Assembly (NCBI GenBank): GCA_014526335.1
Contig: JACTAT010000021.1
Span: 1,596,690 to 1,660,689 of the forward strand
Source: Chrysaora quinquecirrha
Lineage: Eukaryota > Cnidaria > Scyphozoa > Semaeostomeae > Pelagiidae
Reading direction: 5' to 3'
Length of the DNA: 64,000 bases
Under the pieces are notes generated by a model. That model made no database searches. It saw only the letters and a program-made list of their open reading frames with translations, and had not been told where the DNA came from. The stretch's first letter is position 1; the number at the start of each line of letters is the position of its first letter. Of the stretch, positions 44,192 through 56,760 are shown piece after piece. A program made the translations under genes and the position numbers.

Positions 44192-47160
44192 ATGCTGAAA
44201 AACGCTGGTAAATTCTGTCGTATTCTCTCTCAAATTCGATTTGCTGGCCATGCAAGGCAATCATTCAAAGAAAACATAACAAAAACAGCATTTATAATCA
44301 ATAATACACGCAGATTTCATTTACAAACTAACCAACTTTTTGCTGCAAGAAATGCAACTGATTTCAAAGATGAAAATGCTCTCAAAATGGTATGGGAGGA
44401 CAACAGCGAGGCATTGTTCCCTTACATTTATCTGAGAGATAATTGCCAGTGTGAAAAGTGCTTTGAAAGTTCAGCAAAGCAAAGAATAGTTGATACAGCG
44501 ATCCTGATTGATATCAATATAAAGCCATCAAAAATAGAATTTAATTCTGAGAGTCAAGAAGTCGCAATATCATGGCCTGATGGACATGAATCGATTTTTG
44601 AAGCAGCCTGGTTGAAGGAGAGAGAGTTCCCCAAAACACGAGAAGAACAACGAAAGAACAGCAGCAGTTTCTTTCCTAAACATCTCTATTGGGATCAAAG
44701 TTACAAGATACCGATTACTGATTTTGACTCACTGATTAATGATGATTACTCAAGATTTAAATGGCTGTTAGATCTGTCTCAATATGGCTTGACGGTGATT
44801 AAAAATGCCACCACTCAATCTGAACAACTTCTGAAGATCACGGATAAAGTTGGAGGGTTTATCAGAAAGACACATTATGGGTGAGATAATTACTTAATAT
44901 CATGCCCTGTCTCTCAAAAGCCCCCCTTTTCTCCAATTAAGACCCTTCTATTGATACACCCCAAAGCCCCCTTATATTAAACCCTTCACCTCTTAAGCCC
45001 CTTTACCTTTAAACTATATGATGATTTTTTTCTATTTTTTGTTTTCTCTTGACATTATTTTCATTTTTTTTAGGTCACTTTTTTATGTGAAGACTAAAGC
45101 GAACCCCAGTAACCTAGCATATTCAAGTCACAAAATTCCACTTCATGTCGACTTGGCTTATTACCGCTACCAACCAGGGGTATGTCTTTGTACTTTTATA
45201 CTATTATGAAATAATCATAACAGTAATATTCACTACCATTTAAAAACAGTTTGTAACATTTCAGAATTGCAAACCTATGACAGAAGTTTTAGAAAGCCTA
45301 ATGTTATACTGTAGCCCCCCACAATTAAGCCCCGTTTACCTATTAAACCACCTTTGCCAACTAAGTCCCACTCCCTATTAAGGATCTCTTCCCTTCTACT
45401 AAGCTCACTATTCTATCATACCCCTTTCTCGATTAAGCCCCCTTTACCTATTAAGCCTCCTTTTTCAGAAAGCTCCCCTTTCTAAGCCCTTTCTATGTTA
45501 TGCCTCCTCTCTCTATTAAACCCCCTTCTATAAGCCTCTTTTGCCTTTTTGACCCCTTTCTCTATGATCCCCATGCTTTCTCTTGCCACTCTCCATTTTG
45601 CCATCTCTCTCTCTATAAAATCCCCTTCTATAAGGCCCTTTACTTCTTATGCCCCTTTCTCTATAAGTGCCAAGCTCTCTCTTACCCCTTTCTTTTAAGC
45701 CCCCTTTTCCTATGAAGCTCCTTTTCTCAGAAAGCCCCTCTTTCTAAGCCCTCTCTCTGTTATGCCTCCTCTCTCTATTAAACCTCCTTCTATAAGCCCC
45801 TTGGCCTCTGGTGCCCCTTTCTCTGTAAGTGCCAAGCTCTCTCTTACCCCTTTCTATTAAGCCCCCTTTTCCTATGAAGCTCCCTTTCTCTGAAAGCTCC
45901 TCTTTCTGAGCTCTCTCTCTGTTATGCCCCCTCTCTATATTAAACCCCTTTCTTACCTCTTTGGTCCCTTTTTCTATGAGCCCCATGCTCTCTCTTGCCC
46001 CTCTCTATTAAGCCCTCTTTTCCTATTAAGCCTCCGTTTTCTGAAAGTTCTTTCTATTAAGCCCTCTCTCAATTATTCCTCCTCTCTAATTAGCCCCCTT
46101 CTAGCTGCCATTATCTAATAAGCCCCCTTTGTTTTCTAATAAGCCCCCATCTAGGACTGCTTGTGTATCTAATGTTCATCTTGTTTGCTTTTAGACCCAA
46201 TTTTTGCACTGCATTGAGCAGACAGCAGATAATCAAGGTGGTGCAAATTATTTTGTTGATGGTTACAATATTGCTGAGAAAATACGTAAAGAAAACCCTG
46301 ATGCATACGATGCTCTAACAAAAATAAAACTGACATTCAGAGATGTTGGGAAAGATGATTATGGTGAATTTGAAAAGAAACTTGAGAGACCTGTTATTGG
46401 GTAAGATCTGTTACCCAATCTGAAACTCTATTTACGTCAGTGTGATTGTGTCAGGGGGTCTTTTGAGGGAGGGGAGTATGGGAATTTCTTTGCCCCCAGA
46501 TTCTATTAGAAGGACATTAAGCTTTGTTCTTAGCCTGGATGTTTTAAAGAAGATCATTTCACTACAAGATTTCCATGAAAGCTTTCCATGAAAGCAAGAA
46601 AATCTCCATGGGATTTGAATGAAAAGAAAGTGTGCTAAGCTGAAGGGGTTGCAAATTGATTCTACCCTCATTTGGAGAGTTTTTTTACTCCAGAATCATG
46701 GTATAGATCACTGCCATCTGTCAAAAGGAGTAATTATAAGGGAGGTCTGCTGTTTCTTTTAAGAGGGGTGTACCCCAAAAAAGTTTGCTCAAGACTGAAT
46801 TATGAATTTTTTGGCAGATTTGATGAAAATGGAAATTACAAAAACATTGCATACAACAATTTCAGCAGGAGTTCATTTCTCAATGCCCCATTTGAAGACG
46901 TTAAGAAATTATATGACGCGTATTATATCTGGACAAAAATGATCAATGAAGAAGAGAATCAAGTTGAACATAGAATGGAACCAGGTGATATAATTGCTTT
47001 TGATAATATTAGAATTTTACATGCAAGGAAAACATTTGATTCCACAACGTCAAGATTATTGGAAGGAATATACATTGATTGGGATGAAGTTTACTCAACG
47101 TTACATGTATTAAGAAGAAAGCTTGGCTTGGATAATACTGATGCTAATTCTTGGCATTGA
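44192..47160 (+). CDS. BBOX1: Gamma-butyrobetaine dioxygenase (BBOX1 type), complete, four exons
   Basis: This is a Fe(II)/2-oxoglutarate dioxygenase performing the last step of carnitine synthesis. Exons are 44192-44880, 45074-45179, 46195-46400 and 46818-47160; phases fit and the product is 447 residues. The N-terminal zinc domain has Cys85, Cys87 and Cys90 in LRDNCQCEKC and His132 (WPDGHES). The catalytic domain has the HxD pair His254/Asp256 (PLHVDLAYYRY), distal His402 (ILHARKTF) and 2-oxoglutarate Arg413 (TSRLLEG). FLHCIEQT and EPGDIIAFDN are typical of BBOX1. Start ATG 44192 gives a basic, amphipathic first 45 residues without acids until Glu27, which looks like a mitochondrial presequence; vertebrate BBOX1 (about 387 residues) is cytosolic and lacks one. 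The sister enzyme TMLHE (about 421 residues, mitochondrial) is the alternative, but the catalytic-half motifs favour BBOX1. Confidence 0.88.
45290..46165 (+). repeat. TATTAAGCCCCCTTT minisatellite in BBOX1 intron 2
   Basis: Dozens of imperfect units based on CTATTAAGCCCCCTTTTCC with CTTTCTCTATAAGTGCC variants. The + strand is strongly pyrimidine-biased. Single units (AATAAGCCCCC) also occur at 23270-23500, 29120-29160 and 44920-45000, so the unit is dispersed and has been amplified here. Confidence 0.9.
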
Positions 47161-47449
47161 AAATACTGTTTAATTGACTTTATAATGAACTGTGCTATTA
47201 CGATAAGCGAAAGAACAGATATAGATTGATTTTGAATGAATTTTGTGATTTAATCAAAATGAAAATAGATTTTTGTACAAGTTGTTGTAGCCAGAGAAAA
47301 TCTGTTGTTGTACTGTTCTATCTGAGGCCAGCCTCAGTTGATACAGGACAGTGTGGGTAACCATGTCTTTGAAATTCAAATTTTAAAAAATGCAAAACTC
47401 CAATGTGTTTCATTCAAATGAATTAATTTTTTTAGAATTAATAATGTTT

Positions 47450-50400
47450 TCATGCTTCAGACCAACAAATCTGTGTTTTCCTTACTTCAATACGAGCATC
47501 TTGAACTCTGTTCCTGTTGAGAAAAATAAATATCATTATCATTGTCTTCATCATGATCATAATCATCATCATCATCCCATCATAATCATTGCCATGCTCA
47601 TCATCATCGTCATCATTATCGCCATTATCATCATCGTCATCATCATTATCATCATCTTCTTCACCTTCTTCATAATCATCAGCGTCATCATTATCATTAT
47701 CATTATTATCATCTCGTCATCGTCATCGTCTTTATCATCATCGTCATCATCCTCATTATCAGCATCATCATCAACATCATCATCTTCATTATAACCATCG
47801 TCATCATCATCTTCATCGTCATGATCGTCATAATCATCGCCATTATCATTATCATAATCATCATCCTCATCATTGTCGTCATCGTCATCAACAACTTCGT
47901 CATCATCCAATAAATATATAAGTATTATACAAATATGATGCGAACAACGTACCGTTTTTTCAAATTTTTCTTTACCAGATGAATACAAAATCCAGCCAAA
48001 AGAACAAATACAATTGCAAAAATTATCCCAAGTGTAATTCCTAATGTTGGCGTGCCTAGAAAACAACAATCTATATCATTTGAATTTGGTGTTCCCGTCT
48101 TCGTTATAAAATTGAATGGACTAGAGCAAAGTATTGTTGCTCGTTCAGTGGCCTCAAGATGTAGAAAACCATCACTCACTTGTACTATTTGGTATATATA
48201 CAGACTCAACACATGATGTCCCATTGCCGTTATAACCATTTTTACAAATACATTGAAATGTAAAATTCATTGGCAAATTGATGCATGTTGCATGCAGATG
48301 ACAGAATACTCCTGCCGGATATCGGCATTCGTCGAAATCTGCAATAAAATTACATTAATGAGATTTTGAAGTGAAGTTTTTCATAGAGGGCAGAAGCTTT
48401 AGTCTTTCCAAGTGTTTATTTTTATAAGAAAGAGATCTATGAAAGAACTATTCATCCTCAACGCCTAAGTACCCTAAGAAGTTAAGAATTTCTAGAACAC
48501 GGTAGTTTAGTAGTTACTTAAGTTAGTAGTAATGGCAATTTAAATAAAAAGTTGGTTAGTTTGTAAGTTAGTCAGGTCGGTAGTTAGTTAGTTAGTTACT
48601 TAGTTGTTTAATTAGTAAATCAGTTAGTTTCTTAGTTAGTTTGTTAGTTAGTTAGTTGGTTAGTAAGTTAGTTAGTTAGTTGTTTAGTTATTGAGTTAGC
48701 TGATGCGTTAGTTCTATAGTAGCTTGGTTGGTTAGTTGTTTAATTAGTTAGTTAATTAAGTAAATTACGTTCTTCGCCAACTAAATTTTTTCAGAACTAA
48801 CAAGTTACATTCTTCCATAATTTTCAGATATTGCTTTTGTAGAAAAGACAAACTTCATTATCTTTACTACTTCTAGGCTATAATTAAAGAAAAAAGTACT
48901 TATTTAGCATCATTGAGGTGAGTTTTTGATGAAGATATTATTGTATATCTTTATGAATATATACTTCTAAACCCTACCTTTTATATTTATTGATTTTTGT
49001 GGTATATAAAACTGAATTCCACTTTGTGAAATACTATAATTTGTCAAAATCAATTCCTTATTTAAAACATCTTTGATCAAAACAGATTTTTTCGTAGGCA
49101 AAGATTTTCTGAAGATTATTCGAAAAGTTGATATAATGCTTCCTTTCCTGCAAAAATAAGTTCAGAATTTAATTTACTATTATTTAATTGATTCATATTT
49201 AGGAGACTAGATTACTATTACTGCATACTACACATTACCCTACCCTTGACCTATCCTATACTACACCGGAGAGATACACTACAGTAATACACTAAGCTAC
49301 CCTGCATTACACTATATTTCGCTATTCTATCCAACACGTTAACGGAACAAAAATTTATAACATTTTTTCAGCGTTAAAAATGTTGGTAGGTAGGAATGGT
49401 TGTTGAAATGATGATTTTTAGAGGCACGGATAACATTCAAACACAACTGACCTAAAATTGAAGTCTCCGCATCCTAAGAAGTTCTTCAACAAATCTTCAT
49501 CGTGTTTCATGGCTTCTTTAACCTTGAAAACAAAATTAAAAGAATAAAATATAAGAGATAGTGGTCCAAAAGTAACATTGATAAAATATAAAAGAATAAC
49601 GACCATATCTGAAAATAGAATGAAGACTTTATCGTACCATGTTTGTCAAGACCCTTTCCACTCTTTTTCGTATATCTGATGGTTTCATTAGCTCATTAAG
49701 AGCAACTTCTTGTTTTAGATTTAAACCATCTACCATTAGTATGTTTCCCAAGGACAAAGTCATTTCCAAGTTCACGTGGATTTGCTTTTGATCTGCGGAG
49801 AAATATTTACTTTAAACCATTACACTTCCTCTAATGAATTCAACTTCAGGATTTAGAAACGACAGAGACGCACAACAATAAACAAATTCTTATTTTACCT
49901 GTAGGAAAATTCGGTTGAAGAGGTGAAGTAGAATAACTGGCCAATTGCAACTTCGATGAACTGGAAATTATTGGCGACAAGGGATGGTAGCTTCTTACAA
50001 TCAATCTCGTTGCAAAAGGTAGGAAATTCTCTATCATTGATGTTGATAATTGATTATCATCTGTAGAAGTAGTTGCATGTATTGCAAATGTTGTATTATC
50101 AGATGATTTTGATAATACAGATGAAGAAATGAACATTGTATCCATTGATGTTGATAATTGATTGTCATCTGTAGAAGTAGTTGCATGTATTGCAAATGTT
50201 GTATTATCAGATGATTTTGATAATACAAATGAAGAAATGAACATTGTATATGTTGATTGTTGATTATCATCTGTAGAAGTAGTTGCATGTATTGCAAATG
50301 TTGTATCATCAGATGATTTTGATAATGCAGATGAAGAAGGGAACGTTGTATCCATTGATGTTGATAATTGATTATAATCTGTAGAAGTAGTTGCATGTAT

Positions 50401-53400
50401 TGCAAATGTTCTATCATCAGATGATTTTGATAATACAGAAGAAGAAATGAACATTGTATCCATTGATGTTGATTGTTGATTATCATCTGTAGAAGTAGTT
50501 GCATGTATTGCAAATGTTGTATCATCAGATGGTTCTGGTAATTCAGATGAAGAAATGAACATTGTATCCATTGATGTTGACAATTGATAATCATCTGTAG
50601 AAGTAGTTGCATGCATTGCAAATGTTCTATCATCAGATGATTTTGATAATACAGATGAAGAAATGAACGTTGTATCCATTGATGTTGATAATTGATTATC
50701 ATCTGTAGAAGTAGTTGCATGTATTGCAAATGTTGTATCATCAGATGATTTTGATAATGCAGATGAAGAAATGAACGTTGTATCCATTGATGTTGATTGT
50801 TGATTATCATCTATAGAAGTAGTTGCATGCATTGCAAATGTTGTATCATCAGATGATTTTGATAATACAGATGAAGAAGGGAACGTTGTGTCCATTGATG
50901 TTGTTAATTGATAATCATCTGTTGAAGTAGTGGCATGCATTGCAAATGTTGTATCATCAGATGATTCTGGTAATTCAGATGAAGAAATGAACATTGTATC
51001 CATTGATGTTGGCAATTGGTTATCATCTGTAGAAGTAGTTGCATGTATTGCAAATGTTGTATCATCAAATGATTTTGATAATACAGAAGAAGAAATGAAC
51101 GTTGTATCCATTGATGTTGACAATTGATTATCATCTGTAGAAGTAGTTGCATGTATTGCAAATGTTGTATCATGAGATGATTTTGATAATACCGAAGAAG
51201 AAATGAACGTTGTATCCATTGATGTTGATAATTGATTATCATCTTTAGAAGTAGTTGCATGCATTGCAAATGTTGTATCATCAGATGATTTTGATGATAC
51301 AGAAGAAGAAATGAACGTTGTATCCAATGATGTTGATCGTTGATTATCATCTTTAGAAGTAGTTGCATGTATTGCAAATGTTGTATCATCAGACGATTTT
51401 GATAATACAGAAGAAGAAATGAACATTGTATCCATTGATGTTGACAATTGATTATCATCTGTAGAAGTAGTTGCATGTATTGCAAATGTTGTATCATCAG
51501 ACGATTTTGAAAATGCAGATGAAGAAATGAACATTGTATCCATTGATGTTGATAATTGATTATCATCTTTAGAAGTAGTTGCATGTATTGCAAATGTTGT
51601 ATCATCAGACGATTTTGATAATACAGAAGAAGAAATGAACATTGTATCCATTGATGTTGATGATTGATTATCATCTGTAGAAGTAGTTGCATGTATTGCA
51701 AATGCTGTATTATGAGATGATTTTGATAATACAGATGACGAAGGGAACGTTGTATCCATTGATGTTGTTAATTGATAATCATCTGTAGAAATAGTTGCAT
51801 GCATTGCAAATGTTGTATCATCAGATGATTTTGATAATGCAGATGAAGAAATGAACGTTGTATCCATTGATGTTGATAATTGATTATCATCTATAGAAGT
51901 AGTTGCATGTATTGCTGATGTTGTATCATCAGATAATTTTGATAATTCAGATGAAGAAATGAACATTGTAGGCCTATCCATTGATGTTGATGGTTGATTA
52001 TCATCTGTAGAAGTAGTTGCATGTATTGCCAATGTTCTATCATCAGATGATTTTGATAATACAGAAGAAGAAATGAACATTGTATCCATTGATGTTGTAA
52101 ATTTATAATCATCTGTAGTAGTAGTTGCATGCATTGCAAATGTATCTTCAGATGATTTTGATAATACAGATGAAGAAATGAACGTTGTATCCATTGATGT
52201 TGATCGTTGCTTATCATCTGTAGAAGTAGTTGCATGTATTGACAATGTTCTATCATCAGATGATTTTGATAATAGAGAAGAAGAAATGAACGTTGTATCC
52301 ATTGATGTTGTTAATTGATAATCATCGGTAGAAGTAGTTGCATGCATTGCAAATGTTGTATCATCAGATGATTTTGATAATACAGATGAAGAAGGGAACG
52401 TTGTGTCCATTGATGTTGTTAATTGATAATCATCTGTTGAAGTAGTGGCATGCATTGCAAATGTTGTATCATCAGATGATTTTGATAATACAGAAGAAGA
52501 AATGAACATTGTATCCAATGATGTTGATCGTTGATTATCATCTGTAGAAGTAGTTGCATGTATTGCCAATGTTCTATCATCAGATGATTTTGATAATACA
52601 GAAGAAGAAATGAACATTGTATCCATTGATGTTGTAAATTGATAATCATCTGTAGTAGTAGTTGCATGCATTGCAAATGTTGTATCTTCAGATGATTTTG
52701 ATAATACAGATGAAGAAATGAACGTTGTATCCATTGATGTTGATCGTTGATTATCATCTGTAGAAGTAGTTGCATGTATTGACAATGTTCTATCATCAGA
52801 TGATTTTGATAATAGAGAAGAAGAAATGAACGTTGTATCCATTGATGTTGTTAATTGATAATCATCGGTAGAAGTAGTTGCATGCATTGCAAATGTTGTA
52901 TCATCAGATGATTTTGATAATACAGATGAAGAAGGGAACGTTGTGTCCATTGATGTTGTTAATTGATAATCATCTGTTGAAGTAGTGGCATGCATTGCAA
53001 ATGTTGTATCATCAGATGATTTTGAAAATGCAGATGAAGAAATGAACGTTGTATCCATTGATGTTGATCGTTGATTATCATCTGTAGAAGTAGTTGCATG
53101 TATTGCAAATGTTGTATCATCAGATGATTTTGATAATACAGAAGAAGAAATGAACGTTGTATCCATTGATGTTGATAATTGATTATCATCTTTAGAAGTA
53201 GTTGCATGTATTGCAAATGTTGTATCATCAGATGATTTTGATAATACAGATGAAGAACTGAATGTTGTATCCATTGATGTTGATAATTGATTATCATCTG
53301 TAGAAGTAGTTGCATGTATTGCAAATGCTGTATCATCAGATGATTTTGATAATACAGATGAAGAAATGAACGTTGTATCCATTGATGTTGATAATTGATA

Positions 53401-56400
53401 ATCATCTGTAGAAATAGTTGCATGCATTGCAAATGTTGTATCATCAGATGATTTTGATAATGCAGATGAAGAAATGAACGTTGTATCCATTGATGTTGAT
53501 AATTGATTATCATCTTTAGAAGTAGTTGCATGTATTGCAAATGTTGTATCATCAGACGATTTTGATAATACAGAAGAAGAAATGAACATTGTATCCAATG
53601 ATGTTGATCGTTGATTATCATCTGTAGAAGTAGTTGCATGTATTGCCAATGTTCTATCATCAGATGATTTTGATAATACAGAAGAAGAAATGAACATTGT
53701 ATCCAATGATGTTGATCGTTGATTATCATCTGTAGAAGTAGTTGCATGTATTGCCAATGTTCTATCATCAGATGATTTTGATAATAGAGAAGAAGAAATG
53801 AACGTTGTATCCATTGATGTTGTTAATTGATAATCATCGGTAGAAGTAGTTGCATGTATTGCAAATGTTGTATCATCAGATGATTTTGATAATACAGATG
53901 AAGAAATGAACGTTGTATCCATTGATGTTGATAATTGATTATCATCTGTAGAAGTAGTTGCATGTATTGCAAATGTTGTATCATCAGATGATTTTGATAA
54001 TACAGATGAAGAAATGAACGTTGTATCCATTGATGTTGATCGTTGATTATCATCTGTAGAAGTAGTTGCATGTATTGCAAATGTTCTGTCATCAGATGAT
54101 TTTGATAATACAGAAGAAGAAATGAACGTTGTATCCATTGATGTTGATCGTTGATTATCATCTGTAGAAGTAGGTGCATGTATTGCAAATGTTCTGTCAT
54201 CAGATGATTTTGATAATACAGAAGAAGAAATGAACGTTGTATCCATTGATGTTGATCGTTGATTATCATCTGTAGAAGTAGTTGCATGTATTGCAAATGT
54301 TGTATCATCAGATGATTTTGATAATACAGATGAAGAAATGAACGTTGTATCCATTGATGTTGATCGTTGATTATCATCTGTAGAAGTATTTGCATGTATT
54401 GCCAATGTTGTATCATCAGATGATTTTGATAATACAGAAGAAGAAATGAACATTGTATCCATTGATGTTGTTAATTGATAATCATCTGTAGAAGTAGTTG
54501 CATGCATTGCAAATGTTGTATCATCAGATGATTTTGATAATACAGATGATGAAGGGAACGTTGTATCCATTGATGTTGTTGATTGATAATCATCTGTAGA
54601 AGTAGTTGCATGTATTGCCAATGTTCTATCATCAGATGATTTTGATAATACAGATGAAGAAATGAACGTTGTATCCATTGATGTTGATAATTGATAATCA
54701 TCTGTAGAAGTAGTTGCATGTATTGCAAATGTTGTATCATCAGATGATTTTGATAATACAGATGAAGAAATGAACGTTGTATCCATTGATGTTGATTGTT
54801 GATTGTCATCTGTAGAAGTAGTTGCATGTATTGCAAATGCTGTATCATCAGATGATTTTGATAATACAGATGAAGAAAGGAACGTTGTATCCATTGATGT
54901 TGTTAATTGATAATCATCTGTAGAAGTAGTTGCATGCATTGCAAATGTTGTATCATCAGATGATTTTGATAATACAGATGAAGAAGGGAACGTTGTATCC
55001 ATTGATGTTGTTAATTGATAATCATCTGTAGAAGCAGTTGCATGCATTGCAAATGTTGTATCATCAGATGATTTTGATAATACAGATGAAGAAGGGAACG
55101 TTGTACCCAATGATGTTGATCGTTGATTATCATCTGTAAAAGTAGTTGCATGTATTGCCAATGTTCTATCATCAGATGATTTTGATAATACAGAAGAAGA
55201 AATGAACATTGTATCCATTGATGTTGTTAATTGATAATCATCTGTAGAAGTAGTTGCATGCATTGCAAATGTTGTATCATCAGATGATTTTGATAATACA
55301 GATGAAGAAATGAACGTTGTATCCATTGATGTTGTTAATTGATTATCATCTGTAGAAGTAGTTGCATGTATTGCAAATGTTGTATCATGAGATGATTTTG
55401 ATAATACAGATGAAGAAATGAACGTTGTATCCATTGATGTTGTTAATTGATAATCATCTGTAGAAGTAGTTGCATGTATTGCAAATGTTGTATCATCAGA
55501 TGATTTTGATAATACAGATGAAGAAATGAACGTTGTATCCATTGATGTTGATAATTGATAATCATCTGTAGAAGTAGTTGCATGTATTGAAAATGTTGTA
55601 TCATGAGATGATTTTGATACTACAGATGAAGAAGGGAACGTTGTAACCATTGATGTTGATAATTGATAATCATCTGTAGACGTAGTTGCATGTATTGCAA
55701 AAGTTGTATCAGCAGATGATTTTGATAATATAGATGAAAAAATGAACGTTGTATCCATTGATGTTGATAATTGATAATCATCTGTAGAAGTAGTTGCATG
55801 TATTGCAAATGTTGCATCATGAGATGATTTTGATAGTACAGATGAAGAAGGGAACGTTGTATCCATTGAAGTTGATAATTGATAATCATCTGTAGAAGTA
55901 GTTGCATTTAGTGCAAATGTTGTATCATGAGATGATTTTGATAATACAGAAGAGGAAATGAACGTTGTATCCTTTGATGTTGATAATTGATTATCATGTT
56001 TAGAAGTAGTTGCATGTATTGCAAATGTTGTATCATGAGATGATTTTGATAATACAGATGAAGAAGGGAACGTTGTATCCATTGATGTTGATAATTGATA
56101 ATCATCTTTAGAAGTAGTTGCATGTATTGCAAATGTTGTACCATCAGATGATTTTGATAATACAGAAGAAGGAATGAACGTTGTATCCATTGATATTAAT
56201 AATTGATTATCATCTGCAGAGGTAGTTGCATGTATTGCAAATGTTGTATCATCAGATGATTTTGATAATACAGATGAAGAAGGGAACGTTGTATCCATTG
56301 ATGTTGATAATTGATAATCATCTGTAGAAGTAGTTGCATGTGTTGCAAATGTTGTATCATCAAATGATTTTGATAATACGGATGAAGAAGGGAACGTTTT

Positions 56401-56760
56401 ATCCAATGATGTTGATAATTGATTGTCATCTGTAGAAGTAGTTGCATGTATTGCAAATGTTGTATCATCAGATGATTTTGATAATACAGAAGAAGAAATG
56501 AACGTTGTATCCATTGATGTTGATAATTGATTATCATCTGTAGAAGTAGTTGCATGTGTTGCAAATGTTGTATCATCAGGTGATTTTGATAATACAGAAG
56601 AAGGAATGAACGTTGTATCCATTGATGTTGATAACTGATTATCATCTGTGGAAGTAGTTGCATGTATTGCAAATGTTGTATCATATTGATTTTCATCTGT
56701 AACACTTGTTGACTGAGCTATTGCCATGTTGCAGAAGATTACCATCAGTATCTTCATCAT
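47450..56760 (-). CDS. Giant membrane mucin: 36-aa repeats, SEA, EGF, transmembrane
   Basis: Exons in coding order: 49899-56760, 49638-49792, 49452-49522, 48978-49147, 48180-48338, 47953-48055, 47450-47513 (stop TGA). Phases all fit and the product is about 2,527 residues. Residues 1-16 are a signal peptide (MMKILMVIFCNMAIAQ). Residues 25-2242 are about 61 Ser/Thr-rich 36-residue repeats. A short Ser/Pro linker follows. About 2290-2419 is a SEA-like domain with the autocleavage-like site G2365/S2366 (KGSIIS). About 2420-2465 is a six-Cys, calcium-type EGF (DFDEC...). About 2477-2499 is a transmembrane helix (TLGITLGIIFAIVFVLLAGF), then KKNLKKR and a short tail. The order matches MUC13/MUC17-like transmembrane mucins, so a glycosylated surface coat is likely. 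The last exon also contains a GTAAGG donor, so a longer tail isoform is possible. The large exon has no frame break. Confidence 0.88.
47525..47910 (+). repeat. ATC trinucleotide array
   Basis: (ATC/TCA)n with CGTC interruptions. It lies in the last intron of the mucin. The long Asp/Glu and Met open frames here are shadows of the microsatellite. Confidence 0.95.
48505..48765 (+). repeat. TTAG tetranucleotide array in a mucin intron
   Basis: Same GTTA-based degenerate array as at 30972-31365, lying between the EGF exon and the last SEA exon of the mucin. Confidence 0.9.
49205..49335 (+). repeat. Degenerate CACTA-type tract in a mucin intron
   Basis: TACTACACAT, TACACTACAG and CATTACACTA-like words over 130 bases, resembling the decayed end of the satellite at 1263-2135. 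Confidence 0.6.
50035..56688 (-). repeat. 108-bp (36-aa) coding tandem array, about 61 units
   Basis: The period is exactly 108 bases and stays in frame. A typical unit reads SDDTTFAIHATTSTDDNQ followed by LSTSMDTTFISSSVLSKS. Ser and Thr make up 17 of 36 residues and Asp 5; there is no Cys, and Pro occurs only in variant units (TTFPSSS). Each unit contains the DTTF core twice, hinting at an older, shorter repeat. A few units carry in-frame changes: loss of one residue (SSEDTF), an RP insertion near 51970, and a shortened unit near 50250. Because 108 is divisible by three, the other minus-strand frames also stay open for long runs; these are shadows. Confidence 0.95.

Noticed and set aside
47572..48069. 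Acidic poly-Asp and Met-Met-Ile open frames
   Set aside because: They are translations of the ATC microsatellite. Only the transmembrane exon at the upper end is real and it is spliced out of this frame.
50034..56705. Many minus-strand open frames of 78-269 codons rich in MIQHLQYMQLLLQ
   Set aside because: They are another frame of the 108-bp mucin repeat; a period divisible by three keeps every frame alike in all units. Signal peptide and spliced domains support only the DTTF frame.
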